64,000 nt of DNA from Sediminibacillus massiliensis (GCF_900156915.1 NZ_LT732535.1:2615211-2679210); one strand, 5' to 3'; positions 43,352 through 53,414 are shown, numbered from the stretch's first letter. Program-made: numbers and translations. The notes: generated by a model from the letters alone, not told the origin.

Positions 43352-43978
43352 TTAAATTGGCATCTCTGAAACTAACCTCGTTGGGGATCCTACAGCGGTA
43401 CTGTGATCCGGAATATCATGGATTACAGTGGAACCCGCTCCGATTGTTGCCCAATTTCCAATTTGTTTCCCTGGGATAACCGTGGCAGATGCACCGATAT
43501 GGGAACCAGTACCGACACGTACATTTCCCGTTAGTGTGGCGTTCGGAGATACATGTACATAGCTGCCAATATGACATTCATGCTCGATGATGGAACCGGT
43601 ATTGATGATGCAGTGCTCCCCGATTTTTGCATCTGCATTTATAACTGCGTGTGGCATAACCACCGTCCCGCTTCCCAGTCTTACTGTCGCACTCACCAAT
43701 GCAGTAGGATGAACAATCGTTCCATATTGTTCCTTAGGAAGATTTAATGAATCAGATAGCTTTTTTCTAATGAAGTTGTTGCCTATTGTTATGAGCACTT
43801 TTACATCTGGGGCATGTAAGCGATAGATGGATGATAGCGGGCCATAGATCATGCCATCCTTTATAAATTCCAACTCGAACTTATCATCTAGAATGGCGAT
43901 GAGAGAATGATCCATTGCATGAAGAATATCTTTAACTACCTTGCTATGACCGCCGTTTCCAATTAAGATCATGTTCAT
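43352..43978 (-). CDS. epsM: EpsM, sugar N-acetyltransferase (PglD-like)
   Basis: An acetyltransferase of about 208 residues of the PglD/NeuD family. The N-terminal Rossmann part starts NMILIGNGGHSKVVKDIL. The C-terminal part is a left-handed beta-helix made of hexapeptide repeats (VRLGSGTVVMPHAV, AKIGEHCIINTGS, GTGSHIGASATV), with the catalytic His in IIEHECHIG. It acetylates the 4-amino group of the UDP-sugar made by EpsN. I favour the ATG at 43978; the frame to 44023 overlaps epsL by 44 bases. Confidence 0.88.
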   Translation of the reverse strand: MNMILIGNGGHSKVVKDILHAMDHSLIAILDDKFELEFIKDGMIYGPLSSIYRLHAPDVKVLITIGNNFIRKKLSDSLNLPKEQYGTIVHPTALVSATVRLGSGTVVMPHAVINADAKIGEHCIINTGSIIEHECHIGSYVHVSPNATLTGNVRVGTGSHIGASATVIPGKQIGNWATIGAGSTVIHDIPDHSTAVGSPTRLVSEMPI

Positions 43979-43979
43979 G

Positions 43980-44597
43980 TCATAACACTTCTTTCGATCC
44001 TTTAAATTTTTCAGTTGTGACATGGCCCTGCTGGTTGATACCTTCTTTTTTAATAACTTTTCGAACAGTCATTGCGAGTATTTTCAAGTCGAGAAGAAAG
44101 CTTTGGTTTTCGACATACCATGTATCCAATTGGAATTTCTCCTCCCATGTGATAGCATTCCGGCCGTTTACTTGCGCCCAGCCCGTGATGCCCGGCCTGA
44201 CATTTTGCCTGATCATTTGTTCAGGGGTGTAAAGCGGCAGATATTCCATTAATAACGGTCTTGGACCGACGAAACTCATATCGCCTTTCAAGACGTTAAT
44301 GAATTGTGGAAATTCATCCAAACTGTACTTTCTCAGTTTTTTTCCAACAGCCGTCAAGCGGGCTTCATCTGGTAGCGGTTTGCCGTTTTTTCCTTTTTTG
44401 TCTGTCATGGTTCTGAATTTGTATAAATAAAATCCTTTTCCATATAAGCCTGGTCGTTGTTGTTTAAATAAGATTGGCCTTCCAATCGAAAGTCTTACAA
44501 TTGAAGCAATGATGACAATGACTGGAGAGAGAAATAGAAGTAAAAACAAGGAGAGCAAAATATCGAATGTCCGCTTCACTTTGCTTTTACGTCCCAC
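43980..44597 (-). CDS. epsL: EpsL, undecaprenyl-phosphate sugar phosphotransferase (PglC-like)
   Basis: A 205-residue monotopic phosphoglycosyl transferase. A basic N-terminus precedes the re-entrant hydrophobic helix ([19 protein letters not shown]). [22 protein letters not shown] is the conserved catalytic stretch, with [25 protein letters not shown] supplying the Asp-Glu pair. It starts chain assembly by transferring the phospho-sugar to undecaprenyl phosphate. The start is GTG at 44597 or an in-frame GTG six codons later. It overlaps the small upstream gene. It is closely similar to B. subtilis EpsL. Confidence 0.9.
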   Translation of the reverse strand: MGRKSKVKRTFDILLSLFLLLFLSPVIVIIASIVRLSIGRPILFKQQRPGLYGKGFYLYKFRTMTDKKGKNGKPLPDEARLTAVGKKLRKYSLDEFPQFINVLKGDMSFVGPRPLLMEYLPLYTPEQMIRQNVRPGITGWAQVNGRNAITWEEKFQLDTWYVENQSFLLDLKILAMTVRKVIKKEGINQQGHVTTEKFKGSKEVL

Positions 44598-44751
44598 TTA
44601 CTTTGTTGGAATCCCTAAATAAAAGAGTCTTTTCCATCTCCAGTACTACCTCTTGGACATTGATATTACTGGTTTCTTCATTACCTTTTTTATAAATCTT
44701 TATTAATAATTCACGCAGTCGCTGTTCGTTTAAAGAAGTTAATTCTTTCAT
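44587..44751 (-). CDS. Small unknown protein between galE and epsL
   Basis: A small acidic-basic protein, probably 54 residues from ATG 44751, which has GATGAGGA eight bases upstream. The same frame is open back to 44823, inside galE, but without a ribosome site. The sequence [22 protein letters not shown] is amphipathic and helical, and no membrane segment or known domain is seen. It overlaps the start of epsL. I do not recognise it; a regulatory or adaptor role is only a guess. Coding status is likely but not certain. Confidence 0.55.
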   Translation of the reverse strand: MKELTSLNEQRLRELLIKIYKKGNEETSNINVQEVVLEMEKTLLFRDSNKVSGT

Positions 44752-44776
44752 TACTTCCATCCTCATCTTTAAGAAA

Positions 44777-45820
44777 TTAAAAAACCTTAATGCTTTCTGC
44801 ATTAAGGACTTTCTTGTATCCATTTGGGTTATTTTTCTGCCATCTCCATGTATCCCTGCACATTTCCTCCAATCCTCTCTTGGCCTCCCAATTTAACTCT
44901 TTTTTAGCTTTGGAAACGTTGGCATAACAAACAGGTGAATCACCTGGACGACGTCCTGATATTTTATAGGGTATTTTCTTACCAGAGGCTTTTTCGAAGG
45001 CTTCCACCATCTCCAATACTGAATAACCATTTCCTGTTCCCAAATTATACGCCTCAACTCCTTTGGAAGATTGAACTTTAAGTAATGCTTTAACATGTCC
45101 GATGGCCAAGTCAACTACATGAACATAATCTCTAACTCCAGTTCCATCTTTAGTAGGATAGTCATTACCATAGACTTGTAACTCTGGCAGTTTTCCGATT
45201 GCCACCTGTGATATGAATGGCATCAGGTTGTTTGGAAGACCGTTTGGATCTTCACCAATACGGCCGCTTTCATGTGCACCAATCGGGTTGAAATATCTAA
45301 GTAACGCAATACTCCAATAAGGATCCGAGTTATAGATATCGAAGAGAATCTCCTCAATCATATACTTGGTTCTTCCATAAGGGTTAACAGCACCCAGCCC
45401 TGTATCTTCACCTAGAGGCATATCTGCTTTTTGACTATATACAGTCGCTGATGAACTAAACACCAGGTTCCTAACTCCATATTTTTTCATTGTTTCACAT
45501 AAAACAATTGTACTCATCAAGTTATTCCTATAATACATAAGCGGGTTTGAGACAGATTCTCCCACTGCCTTATGGCCAGCAAAATGTATTACTGATTTAA
45601 TATTATATTTTTCGAACACTTTTTCCACGTGGCATTTATTTCTTAAATCGAGATCATATGCATTAAAATCTCTCCCGGTAATTTCTTTCACTCTTCTTAA
45701 TGATTCTGGATGACTATTTGAAAAATTGTCTAGGACGACGATATCAAAACCTGCCTTGAGCAGTTCAACACACGTATGACTGCCGATATAACCGGCACCT
45801 CCTGTTATAAGGATGGTCAT
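44777..45820 (-). CDS. galE: UDP-glucose 4-epimerase GalE
   Basis: A 347-residue short-chain dehydrogenase/reductase. The NAD loop is [17 protein letters not shown], the catalytic residues are Ser in [10 protein letters not shown] and Tyr-Lys in [10 protein letters not shown], and the substrate loop is [14 protein letters not shown]. It interconverts UDP-Glc/UDP-Gal and possibly the N-acetyl forms, supplying precursors for the polysaccharide. B. subtilis has no galE in its eps operon, so this is an addition. It lies 14 bases after epsG and reads into the small gene that follows. Confidence 0.92.
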   Translation of the reverse strand: MTILITGGAGYIGSHTCVELLKAGFDIVVLDNFSNSHPESLRRVKEITGRDFNAYDLDLRNKCHVEKVFEKYNIKSVIHFAGHKAVGESVSNPLMYYRNNLMSTIVLCETMKKYGVRNLVFSSSATVYSQKADMPLGEDTGLGAVNPYGRTKYMIEEILFDIYNSDPYWSIALLRYFNPIGAHESGRIGEDPNGLPNNLMPFISQVAIGKLPELQVYGNDYPTKDGTGVRDYVHVVDLAIGHVKALLKVQSSKGVEAYNLGTGNGYSVLEMVEAFEKASGKKIPYKISGRRPGDSPVCYANVSKAKKELNWEAKRGLEEMCRDTWRWQKNNPNGYKKVLNAESIKVF

Positions 45821-45834
45821 TTATTTACCTCCTT

Positions 45835-46911
45835 TTATAAAACTAGAAAATCACTTTCATAAATAATATTTAAACTGATTACATTCTCGTAATAGTAATA
45901 AGCCAAATAACAAATGAGGATTCCACTATATATTAGCTTTCTGTCTCTTTCTCTAAACAAAAGGACGATCCAGGATACTATAATTGCCTGGTATAAGCTA
46001 AAGTAAATTGTAAACCTGGCAAAAATCCAATTTTGGGTAGCTATAACCATAAATACTAACCCAAGTAATGCCATATTGACAATGTAATCACTATTCGGAA
46101 AAATATCTCGAAGCCTATCCCTTCCTAAGTAAGCAACTGCCAAAGGGGCTGCGTCAACGAGTACCCTTAGAATATTTGCTCCTCCCTCTGCAAAATCTTT
46201 ATACGCCCCATACTGTGTATCTTCAATAGCAGAAAATAATAGACTTGAAAATTGCTCAAAGCCAACTGCAATAATAACGGCAACTGTTATTATACCTACT
46301 GTCGCTTTAGACCATGCTTTCACTCTTACCAAAAAATAAATAGGTAACAGTATAAGTGCACTTTGATGGAATAAAGAAGCAATAATTATTACTAAAAAGT
46401 ATTTAACCCAATTGCCCTTTATAATATATCTTATTGCTATAAAAGCAATTGCTGCCGCTAGACACTGTCTAATTCCATTCATGGATACCAAAAACCAGCC
46501 GCTAGTAATAAACACAAAAAAACTTAGCTCTATCAACCTTGAATACTGATAAAAAACTATGAAGACAAAAATATAAGTAACCATAGCTGCAGTAAAAATC
46601 AATACTTGGGGATCTGTGGATACATAATTTTGTAACAACAATTGCAAGAATCCAAAACCTATATCCTTTTGCGACTGAATAAATTCCCATGTGTAAGTAG
46701 ATGTTTCGAACGAATGCATATAAAAATAGGTATCACCAATATTCGAGCGTAAGCCAGCTATTGTTGTTACAATTAGAAATGCAGCAAACATTAGAAATTT
46801 AACTGGTCTAGTGTCGACTACAACGCCGCCTGCGTAGACCGGGCTCGCAAAATACCTCGCAAAAAAAGTTAAACTGAATATTAGGAAAAGATTTATCCAA
46901 AGGAGTGTCAT
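45835..46911 (-). CDS. epsG: EpsG-family polysaccharide polymerase
   Basis: A 358-residue membrane protein with about ten hydrophobic segments. The EpsG family pattern is seen in FLIVTTIAGLRSNIGDTYFYMHSF, DIGFGFLQLLLQ and SMNGIRQCLAAAIAFIAIRYI, then SLFHQSALILLPIYFLV. EpsG is thought to be the Wzy-like polymerase of the biofilm polysaccharide. The ATG follows AGGAGTAAATATT. Position after the glycosyltransferases and before the epsL-N block is comparable to B. subtilis. Confidence 0.87.
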   Translation of the reverse strand: MTLLWINLFLIFSLTFFARYFASPVYAGGVVVDTRPVKFLMFAAFLIVTTIAGLRSNIGDTYFYMHSFETSTYTWEFIQSQKDIGFGFLQLLLQNYVSTDPQVLIFTAAMVTYIFVFIVFYQYSRLIELSFFVFITSGWFLVSMNGIRQCLAAAIAFIAIRYIIKGNWVKYFLVIIIASLFHQSALILLPIYFLVRVKAWSKATVGIITVAVIIAVGFEQFSSLLFSAIEDTQYGAYKDFAEGGANILRVLVDAAPLAVAYLGRDRLRDIFPNSDYIVNMALLGLVFMVIATQNWIFARFTIYFSLYQAIIVSWIVLLFRERDRKLIYSGILICYLAYYYYENVISLNIIYESDFLVL

Positions 46912-46947
46912 AATATTTACTCCTTAAAATTTATTTTATTTTTCAAA

Positions 46948-47853
46948 TTAACCACCACTTTTTATTCCAATAGCTTTATTTTTGGAAGTCTTAATATATA
47001 AATAAAGTAACAATCCTAAAGGTGTTGCAATTATTGTCGTTAACTTACGCGGTGATTCGACTAAAAAATAGTTATTTTTGGCTATTAAACTACTGGAAAC
47101 ATAATGAACAGACTCTCGAAATTTTTCTTTAATGTTTGGTGCATATTTCATTGCCTCTTTTCTAAAAAAAGCAAACCCTTTTGGATTCGCTTTATATTGG
47201 TTAAGCATATTCATACTGGAACCATCTTCTAAATACTCCACATGGCAGAGAATTTCATTCATTATCAGCAAGGGATATTGTTGATCAACTAATAGATATT
47301 TATAACTTAAAGGACAATAATTTTCTCCTTTAAAAATCGGGTATGGGGGTGTTTTTTTTATTATTTCAGTCCGGTAAACTAACTTCTTGTCTCCTTTTAC
47401 TTTATATTTACTGTATAAAGTAATTAGAGGAGAAGCTTTTATATTTTTGGGCATTGAGGTTCCAATCAACTTACCATTCGGACTTGCGTCTAACCCTACA
47501 ATACCAGCATACTTTTTATCTCCATATCTGTGCCAGAATGATAAAATTCTTTCTACTGCATTATCAGGCATATAGTCATCTGAATCTATACAAACATTTA
47601 ACTCGGTGTTAATTAACTCATATGCAGTGTTATGCGCGCCATGCATTCCTTGATTATCTTGAAAATGATACGTAATTTGCACAATATCTTCGGATTGCCA
47701 CTTTTTAACTAACTTCTCTGTTTCATCTGTTGAGCCATCGTCTATAATTAACCATACAAAATCTTTACAACTTTGTTTTTTTAAGCTTTCATAACACTTA
47801 TGCAGAGTGTATGCTCTATTAAATGTTGGCGTGAAAATAGTTAGGGTTTTCAA
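46948..47853 (-). CDS. Glycosyltransferase family 2 protein
   Basis: A 301-residue GT2 glycosyltransferase: KTLTIFTPTFNRAYTLHKCYESL, WLIIDDGSTDETEKLV and the metal-binding NVCIDSDDYMP. A hydrophobic C-terminal segment (TTIIATPLGLLLYLYI) may attach it to the membrane. The start is TTG at 47853 behind GAGGTGATG, directly abutting the epsF stop. Substrate unknown. It does not look like EpsE, the bifunctional clutch protein, closely enough to use that name. Confidence 0.83.
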   Translation of the reverse strand: MKTLTIFTPTFNRAYTLHKCYESLKKQSCKDFVWLIIDDGSTDETEKLVKKWQSEDIVQITYHFQDNQGMHGAHNTAYELINTELNVCIDSDDYMPDNAVERILSFWHRYGDKKYAGIVGLDASPNGKLIGTSMPKNIKASPLITLYSKYKVKGDKKLVYRTEIIKKTPPYPIFKGENYCPLSYKYLLVDQQYPLLIMNEILCHVEYLEDGSSMNMLNQYKANPKGFAFFRKEAMKYAPNIKEKFRESVHYVSSSLIAKNNYFLVESPRKLTTIIATPLGLLLYLYIKTSKNKAIGIKSGG

Positions 47854-48993
47854 CTACATCACCTCTGCAGCATTTATTTTTTGATAATATCTTGTATAAA
47901 AACTTGTTAACCATTCTATATTAGTTTGGACATCATACCCTCTATCTTTAATTTTTTGTATTCCACTGTTACGTTGCAAATCTGAATTTAATACCTTAAT
48001 TGCCCACCTCTCAGCAGAGTCTTTTAATTTTAAGAATTCCACTGTGTCCGTGACATCAGCTTCTTTTGGGATGCCTGTAGAAGTTATACATTTTAACCCT
48101 GCTGCTTGAGCTTCTATTAATACAACCCCTAGACCTTCATATAGTGAAGGGAATAGGAACAAATCCATTGCCTGCATAATATTGGCCACATCTCCTCTTA
48201 ACCCTAAAAATCTGACAGATTGGGTTAGTGATAGCTTATCCACCTTTTTTCTAATATTCTCCTCAAGATATCCTTCTCCAACTAAAAGCAACACTGCATT
48301 TTTGTTTCTTTTATATACTTCATAAAAGATATCGATTAAAAAGGCGTGGTTTTTTTGAGGGTTAAATCTTCCGACATGCCCTATAACAAACTTATTTTCT
48401 AAGTTTAACTTCTTCCTAATAAAAAATCGGATACTTTCATCATAACTAAATTCTTCACAACTTATTGAGTTCTTAAAGATGACTAGTTCTCTTTTTATCT
48501 TTTCATCTTTTCCAAATAGCCATTGCCCCGCCTCTTGTGAGCAAGCAAAATAATGGCTGGCATTTTTGTTTAAATTAAATTTTGCATACATTCGAAAGAT
48601 TAACTTATGATCAAAGGGTAAGCCCGCTAAATGACTATGTGAGATCCTACAAGGAATTCCCGCTTTTTTAGCCGCCCTTAAAACAAATGCACTATTCTCA
48701 TTAATGTGGGAATGGACAACCTTGTAATTTTTGTTTCTTAAAAAGAATTCATCTAATTTTTTAAAATATTTTTTGTAGTTACCAGGCCTTATAGAAGGCA
48801 TTCTATATATTTTTCCACCCAACTTCTCTATTTCATTATCGTAATCCCCCTGTTCTAATCTATTGACCATAAAATCAAACTGTACTTTAGATCTATCCAT
48901 TTTGCGATAGTAATTCATTAACATGGTTTCCAGTCCACCACGGTTCATAATTGTAACTACTTGTAATACTCTTATAGGTTCCAGAATTAACAC
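47854..48993 (-). CDS. epsF: EpsF-like glycosyltransferase family 4 protein
   Basis: A GT4 glycosyltransferase of up to 379 residues. IRVLQVVTIMNRGGLETMLMNYYRKMDRSKVQFDF, split across the acceptor loop, agrees with B. subtilis EpsF (VLHVLSGMNRGG.ETMVMNLYRKMD). The donor domain has IGHVGRFNPQKNHAFLI and PSLYEGLGVVLIEAQAAGL. The start is uncertain: the only conventional codon is GTG 48993, which sits too close to TAGGAG, so a start a few codons later is possible. It lies between two GT2 genes. Confidence 0.85.
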   Translation of the reverse strand: MLILEPIRVLQVVTIMNRGGLETMLMNYYRKMDRSKVQFDFMVNRLEQGDYDNEIEKLGGKIYRMPSIRPGNYKKYFKKLDEFFLRNKNYKVVHSHINENSAFVLRAAKKAGIPCRISHSHLAGLPFDHKLIFRMYAKFNLNKNASHYFACSQEAGQWLFGKDEKIKRELVIFKNSISCEEFSYDESIRFFIRKKLNLENKFVIGHVGRFNPQKNHAFLIDIFYEVYKRNKNAVLLLVGEGYLEENIRKKVDKLSLTQSVRFLGLRGDVANIMQAMDLFLFPSLYEGLGVVLIEAQAAGLKCITSTGIPKEADVTDTVEFLKLKDSAERWAIKVLNSDLQRNSGIQKIKDRGYDVQTNIEWLTSFYTRYYQKINAAEVM

Positions 48994-48995
48994 TC

Positions 48996-50063
48996 CTATC
49001 TAACGACCCTTCTTAATTTTTCTATAGTTAGTAACATAAGATAGAAACTTATAGCCTTTTTTGTTTTTGCACAATAATAAAAAAACCTCCATACTAGCGG
49101 AAAGTAATTAAATTCCAGTTGTTGAAAGGATTGTTGAATTCGATAATCGGATAAGATGTTTCTCAGTTTTCTCAATCTCAACTTAAATGATAGTTCATTT
49201 GAATTACTTACCTCATTTAAACCAAGTCCTAAAGTATTCATCCCTATTCGATTGTTTAATGCTTGACTGTACTTTACATCTAATCCTTTTTCTTCAATAA
49301 ACCTCTCAATTAAACTGTATAAGTTTGACCATTTTTGTAATAAATCCGGCCTATAACTTACTGTCTCAGATTCAGCATTTGCCCTCCAGTAATGATAAAA
49401 AGGGTTATTAATAAATAGAAAACTATTAGTGTAGTGAAATGCTTCCATATTAAATAAAGAATCTTCATTGGATCCTATTTTATGTAAGTCAGTAAATCTT
49501 ATATTGTTTTTTTTAATAATGTCAGTTCTGTATAACTTAGACCAAACAGTTCCCCAAGCATCTAGAAGTTCAGGGTTTGAAACTTCTTCATTTATCGGGC
49601 CAATTAATCGCCTCATAATCTGTGTTTGAACATCATTATTTTGATAAAATACTTTTTCTGGTAAGGGAAAGTGCTTTTCTTTAGAATGTGTTCCAAACTC
49701 TCTTATATAAGAACACATTACTATTTCAGCTCCATAGTTATTCGCTTCCCGATATAAGACTTTATACATATCAATCTCTATCCAGTCATCAGGATCTACA
49801 AATCCTACATACTCTCCCTTAGCCAGTTCAATCCCTTCATTTCTAGCAGATGAAACGCCACCATTTTCTTTGGTTTTAATCACGATACGTTTATCCTTAA
49901 CAGCGTAATCTTTGAGAATTTCTAAACTGCTATCTGTAGAACCGTCATTCACTGCAATAATTTCGATTTCTTCTATACTTTGTCCGATTAAGCTATCAAG
50001 ACATCTACTAAGATACTTTGCTACATTATATATGGGCACGATTATACTTATTTTGGGGTCCAT
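48996..50063 (-). CDS. Glycosyltransferase family 2 protein (EpsJ/EpsH-like)
   Basis: A GT2 glycosyltransferase of about 355 residues. DPKISIIVPIYNVAKYLSRCLDSL, EIIAVNDGSTDSSLEIL, GGVSSARNEGIELAKGEY and FVDPDDWIE are all in place. Start ATG 50063 follows TTGGAGGCAAGTT; the frame to 50096 has no ribosome site. The gene begins 38 bases inside epsD. In B. subtilis the following eps gene is epsE, also a GT2, but the likeness here is to the general EpsH/EpsJ group. Confidence 0.85.
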   Translation of the reverse strand: MDPKISIIVPIYNVAKYLSRCLDSLIGQSIEEIEIIAVNDGSTDSSLEILKDYAVKDKRIVIKTKENGGVSSARNEGIELAKGEYVGFVDPDDWIEIDMYKVLYREANNYGAEIVMCSYIREFGTHSKEKHFPLPEKVFYQNNDVQTQIMRRLIGPINEEVSNPELLDAWGTVWSKLYRTDIIKKNNIRFTDLHKIGSNEDSLFNMEAFHYTNSFLFINNPFYHYWRANAESETVSYRPDLLQKWSNLYSLIERFIEEKGLDVKYSQALNNRIGMNTLGLGLNEVSNSNELSFKLRLRKLRNILSDYRIQQSFQQLEFNYFPLVWRFFYYCAKTKKAISFYLMLLTIEKLRRVVR

Positions 50064-51186
50064 AACTTGCCTCCAACATAAATCTAGAATAGACAACTTC
50101 TAATTCTTTGCTAACTTCTGGAATAGTATATTTGTTAATTAACTCTCTTGCGGACTTTCCCAAGTTGTCACATATAATTTTTGATTGGTATAGTGTCTTC
50201 ACCTTTTCAGCAAACACTTCCTTGTTTCCAGGTTCTAACACCCACCCATTGATATTATCCTTCACCAGCTCCCTGTGCCCCCGATTATCGACAGCAACGA
50301 CAGGCAATCCACACGCCATGGCTTCCATGATGTTCACTGGCAGCCCTTCTCTTAAGCTAGAGGCTACTGCAGCATCACACATGGGAAGCAGTTGATCCAG
50401 ATCATCTCTGAAACCCAAGAAGTTCACCATATGTGTTACATCAAGCTTGGCAGCAAGCTCTCGACAGCTGTCTAATAATTTTCCTTCTCCCGCGAGCAGC
50501 AATTTGGCATTAGGGATGTCTTCTTTTATCATAGCCAGGCAGTTTATAAGGAACTGCTGGTTTTTGTTTTTGTTAAATTCGGCTGCATAAAACAATAAAA
50601 AGTCATCGGGATCGTATCCAAATGACTTCTTTCTTTCCTTTTTCCTATATTCATCTATTGGTTTAAATCGGTTTGTATTGATGCCCACACCATGAACATG
50701 TTTCACTTGTTTTGCTTTGAAACGCTGGGCAGCTAGCTGGTAATCCTCCTCGTTAATGGTGATCAGACAATCTGTATAACGGGCCATGGTCAATTCGATT
50801 GGATAGTACACAAGCCAATTAATCATTGGAGCTCCTTTACAAAAGTGAAAGCCATGAGCCGTATAGATAACTTTGGTCCCTTGTTTCTGCGCGCTTCTTG
50901 CGGCTAATCTGGCAATTATTCCTCCCATTGGAGTATGACAATGAATCATTTGGTAGTTGTTTTGATCGATAATAGACTTTAACTGCTTATAAGCTTTCCT
51001 ATTGTTTAAATGGAAAGGAGAGCGTTCGATGGGTAAATCAAATTTATGGTCTACACCAGACAATGGGAGACTCCCGCTGGCGGCCACATGTACTTCCCAT
51101 CCTTGCTCTTTAAACCATTTGATATATGGCATGTGAAAAAGTTTAAAATGATAATCGACTGTTGCACAAAACAATATACTCCTCAT
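50026..51186 (-). CDS. epsD: EpsD-like glycosyltransferase family 4 protein
   Basis: A 386-residue GT4 glycosyltransferase. It begins RSILFCATVDYHFKLFHMPYIKWFKEQGWEVHVAASG in two joined parts, typical of EpsD, with HCHTPMGGIIARLAAR as the acceptor loop, FAAEFNKNKNQ-like donor segment (here LLFYAAEFNKNKNQQFL) and SSLREGLPVNIMEAMACGLPVVAVD as the E-x7-E motif. It follows epsC by 27 bases and overlaps the next GT2 gene. Order epsC-epsD matches B. subtilis. Confidence 0.88.
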   Translation of the reverse strand: MRSILFCATVDYHFKLFHMPYIKWFKEQGWEVHVAASGSLPLSGVDHKFDLPIERSPFHLNNRKAYKQLKSIIDQNNYQMIHCHTPMGGIIARLAARSAQKQGTKVIYTAHGFHFCKGAPMINWLVYYPIELTMARYTDCLITINEEDYQLAAQRFKAKQVKHVHGVGINTNRFKPIDEYRKKERKKSFGYDPDDFLLFYAAEFNKNKNQQFLINCLAMIKEDIPNAKLLLAGEGKLLDSCRELAAKLDVTHMVNFLGFRDDLDQLLPMCDAAVASSLREGLPVNIMEAMACGLPVVAVDNRGHRELVKDNINGWVLEPGNKEVFAEKVKTLYQSKIICDNLGKSARELINKYTIPEVSKELEVVYSRFMLEASYGPQNKYNRAHI

Positions 51187-51213
51187 TCAATCACCTATTT
51201 TATAGTAGTAGAG

Positions 51214-53037
51214 TTACACGGAAATAGCAGATGTCGGCTGTTTCACCACTTGGTTGTTCGCCAGGTTTAGTAAGGCTTTCCGAAGGCTTTCTTTATCTAA
51301 ATTCGAATAATTGGAGATAATGTCGTCTATTTCTTCTAAATAAAGCCCGGTTGTTTTCCCGACATAAATCTTGGGATACACTTGCCTATCATGAATCTCG
51401 TCATCTTTCAGCAATTCTTCAAATAACTTCTCTCCAGCCCTTATGCCGGTGAACTCAACGCCGATTTCGCTAATAGAGTAACCTGATAATTTTATTAGAT
51501 TTCTGGCAAGGTCGACAATTTTTACGGGTTCCCCCATATCCAAAACAAATACCTCCCCGCCCTCGGCTAAGGCACCTGCTTGGACCACCAATCTGGACGC
51601 TTCTGGGATAGTCATAAAGTATCGAACCATGTCAGGATGTGTGACCGTGACAGGTCCTCCTCTTTCAATCTGTTTCTTGAATAACGGGATAACGCTGCCC
51701 CTGCTCCCCAACACATTGCCAAATCGGACGACAACAAATTTCGTTTTGCTCATTTGATCCATTCCTTGGATAATCATTTCTGCAAGTTTCTTTGTAGCTC
51801 CCATCACACTTGTCGGGTTCACCGCTTTGTCTGTTGATACCATTACAAAGGTACCCACATCATTCCAGCTGGCAGCCTTCGCCGTATTCATCGTTCCAAT
51901 CACATTGTTTTTGACTGCCTCTTCTGGATTTCGTTCCATTAGTGGCACATGTTTGTGGGCTGCTGCATGGTAAACGACATCCGGCCGATAGATATTCATT
52001 ATAGACATCATCTTTTGTGCATCTTGAACATCCGCTATTTCTGTAATAAATTCGGTTGGGGTATGTTGAAACACTTCATTCAATTCCATCTCGATCGTGT
52101 AGATGCTATTTTCTCCGTGCCCAAGTAGAATCAACTGTCTTGGTTCAAAAGCCGCTATCTGTCTCGATATCTCTGATCCAATCGAACCGCCGGCACCTGT
52201 CACCAATACTGTCTTTCCAGTAATACTGCCAGAGATGGTTTCCATATCCATGTCAACCGGATCTCGTCCTAACAGATCTTCTACTTGAACATCTCTGAAC
52301 TGGCTTACAGAGACCTTGCCAGTAACCAAATCCTCCAACATTGGAAGGATTTGTGTTTTCGCATTTGTTTTAGCACATTCTTGAAAAATATCATTCAGCT
52401 GTTTTTTATTAAGTGACGGTATTGCAATGACGATATTTTCTACGTGTAGTTCTTCTACTTTCGCATTAATATCTTTCACGCCTCCAACCACCGGTACGCC
52501 GAATATGTCTAATTGTTGCTTGCTTATATTGTCGTCAATGAATCCAACCGGAAGCAAATCCCCTTCATTTTTCAAAAGCTGCCTTGTTACCATCGTACCG
52601 GCTGCGCCAGCCCCTACTATCAACGTTCTGACTTTGTTATCATTTTTTGCTAGTTTATTATCACGATACATCCTCCATACAAACCGCGATCCTCCAATAA
52701 ATAACATGTGTAACAACCATGTCACGGCCATCAACCGAAAAAATATTTCCTGTAAAACCAACTGCTGGACAGCGACCGCCATGACGATGGAGTAGGTAAC
52801 AACTTTGAATATGATAATAAGTTCCCCGATGCTCGCGTATTCCCATGCTTTCTTATAAAGCTTAAGTTGTAAGGAAAATAAATGATGACTGATCAAAATG
52901 ATAACGGAACCCAAAATGATGGAACCTTTCCACACATGAATATCTGCATTTACGAGAAATCCGCTGACAAAAATGGCTGCCAAAACAATACATGAATCAA
53001 TAACGATGAATAAAGAAAGCCTTTGCGGGTATGTCAT
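51214..53037 (-). CDS. epsC: EpsC, UDP-N-acetylglucosamine 4,6-dehydratase (CapD/PglF-like)
   Basis: A 607-residue membrane-bound nucleotide-sugar dehydratase. Four N-terminal membrane segments (first LFIVIDSCIVLAAIFVSGFL) precede a CoA-binding-like Rossmann part (LIVGAGAAGTMVTRQLL) and the catalytic CapD domain: VLVTGAGGSIGSEISRQI, then KHVPLMERNPEEAVKNNVIG and STDKAVNPTSVMGATKKLAE. It makes the 4-keto-6-deoxy sugar used by EpsN and EpsM. ATG follows AAAGGAG. It is preceded by a 413-base leader with an EAR-type RNA and a SinR-like box. Confidence 0.92.
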   Translation of the reverse strand: MTYPQRLSLFIVIDSCIVLAAIFVSGFLVNADIHVWKGSIILGSVIILISHHLFSLQLKLYKKAWEYASIGELIIIFKVVTYSIVMAVAVQQLVLQEIFFRLMAVTWLLHMLFIGGSRFVWRMYRDNKLAKNDNKVRTLIVGAGAAGTMVTRQLLKNEGDLLPVGFIDDNISKQQLDIFGVPVVGGVKDINAKVEELHVENIVIAIPSLNKKQLNDIFQECAKTNAKTQILPMLEDLVTGKVSVSQFRDVQVEDLLGRDPVDMDMETISGSITGKTVLVTGAGGSIGSEISRQIAAFEPRQLILLGHGENSIYTIEMELNEVFQHTPTEFITEIADVQDAQKMMSIMNIYRPDVVYHAAAHKHVPLMERNPEEAVKNNVIGTMNTAKAASWNDVGTFVMVSTDKAVNPTSVMGATKKLAEMIIQGMDQMSKTKFVVVRFGNVLGSRGSVIPLFKKQIERGGPVTVTHPDMVRYFMTIPEASRLVVQAGALAEGGEVFVLDMGEPVKIVDLARNLIKLSGYSISEIGVEFTGIRAGEKLFEELLKDDEIHDRQVYPKIYVGKTTGLYLEEIDDIISNYSNLDKESLRKALLNLANNQVVKQPTSAISV

Positions 53038-53204
53038 TTACTTGCTCCTTTCTCAGCTCAATAATTTCCTTTTTGAATTTAACGTTTGCATTCTATTCGA
53101 TACATACTCCCATGATCTCTCTTGTCTGGCTCTTTGTTTATATACGGAACCTTTTTGACTGACTTGGAATTACAGTCTAGGTCTTCTACCCAATGGGAAG
53201 AGCC

Positions 53205-53277
53205 CTTATGTATAGGGTTTTCTAAAAACCCCATACATAAAGACTCTCTTAGAGAAAGACACATTTCTGTTATGTAT
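53205..53277 (-). promoter_or_regulatory. Three-segment alternative hairpin in the epsC leader
   Basis: On the message ATACATAA occurs at about 53270-53277 and again at 53206-53213, with its complement TTATGTAT between them at 53233-53240. The middle segment can pair with either copy. Pairing with the later copy is stronger, because CTTATGTATAGGGTTTT and AAAACCCCATACATAAAG extend it to about 16 pairs. The layout looks like an attenuator or anti-terminator switch after the EAR element. No T-run follows the large hairpin. Confidence 0.5.
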
Positions 53278-53280
53278 AAA

Positions 53281-53370
53281 AGGGCATTTAACCCATCCTC
53301 ACACCACACTAATGCAGACGAGCGCTAAGGTTGAATCCAACCCACAGCATGGCCGAGTGCCTTCTTTTAT
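53281..53370 (-). ncRNA. EAR (epsC) RNA element, processive antitermination leader
   Basis: The 413-base gap between epsB and epsC is exactly where B. subtilis carries the eps-associated RNA. The message here contains GGCACTCGGCCATGCTGTGG, then GGTTGGATTCAACC (a short hairpin), TTAGCGCTCGTC and a closing arm in which AAGGCA pairs with TGCCCTT. These fit my memory of the conserved EAR core, but I cannot run a covariance model. EAR lets RNA polymerase read through terminators in long eps operons. Limits are approximate; the rest of 53038-53450 holds the alternative hairpin and a SinR-like box and no gene. Confidence 0.72.
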
Positions 53371-53414
53371 AATGGCAAGTAGGCATCACCAGTACATTCT
53401 CTATAGAACCATTT

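Noticed and set aside
53079-53309. 76-codon minus-strand frame before epsC
   Set aside because: It lies over the EAR-type RNA and the alternative hairpin. Its coding appearance follows from the structured leader, and no ribosome site precedes it.
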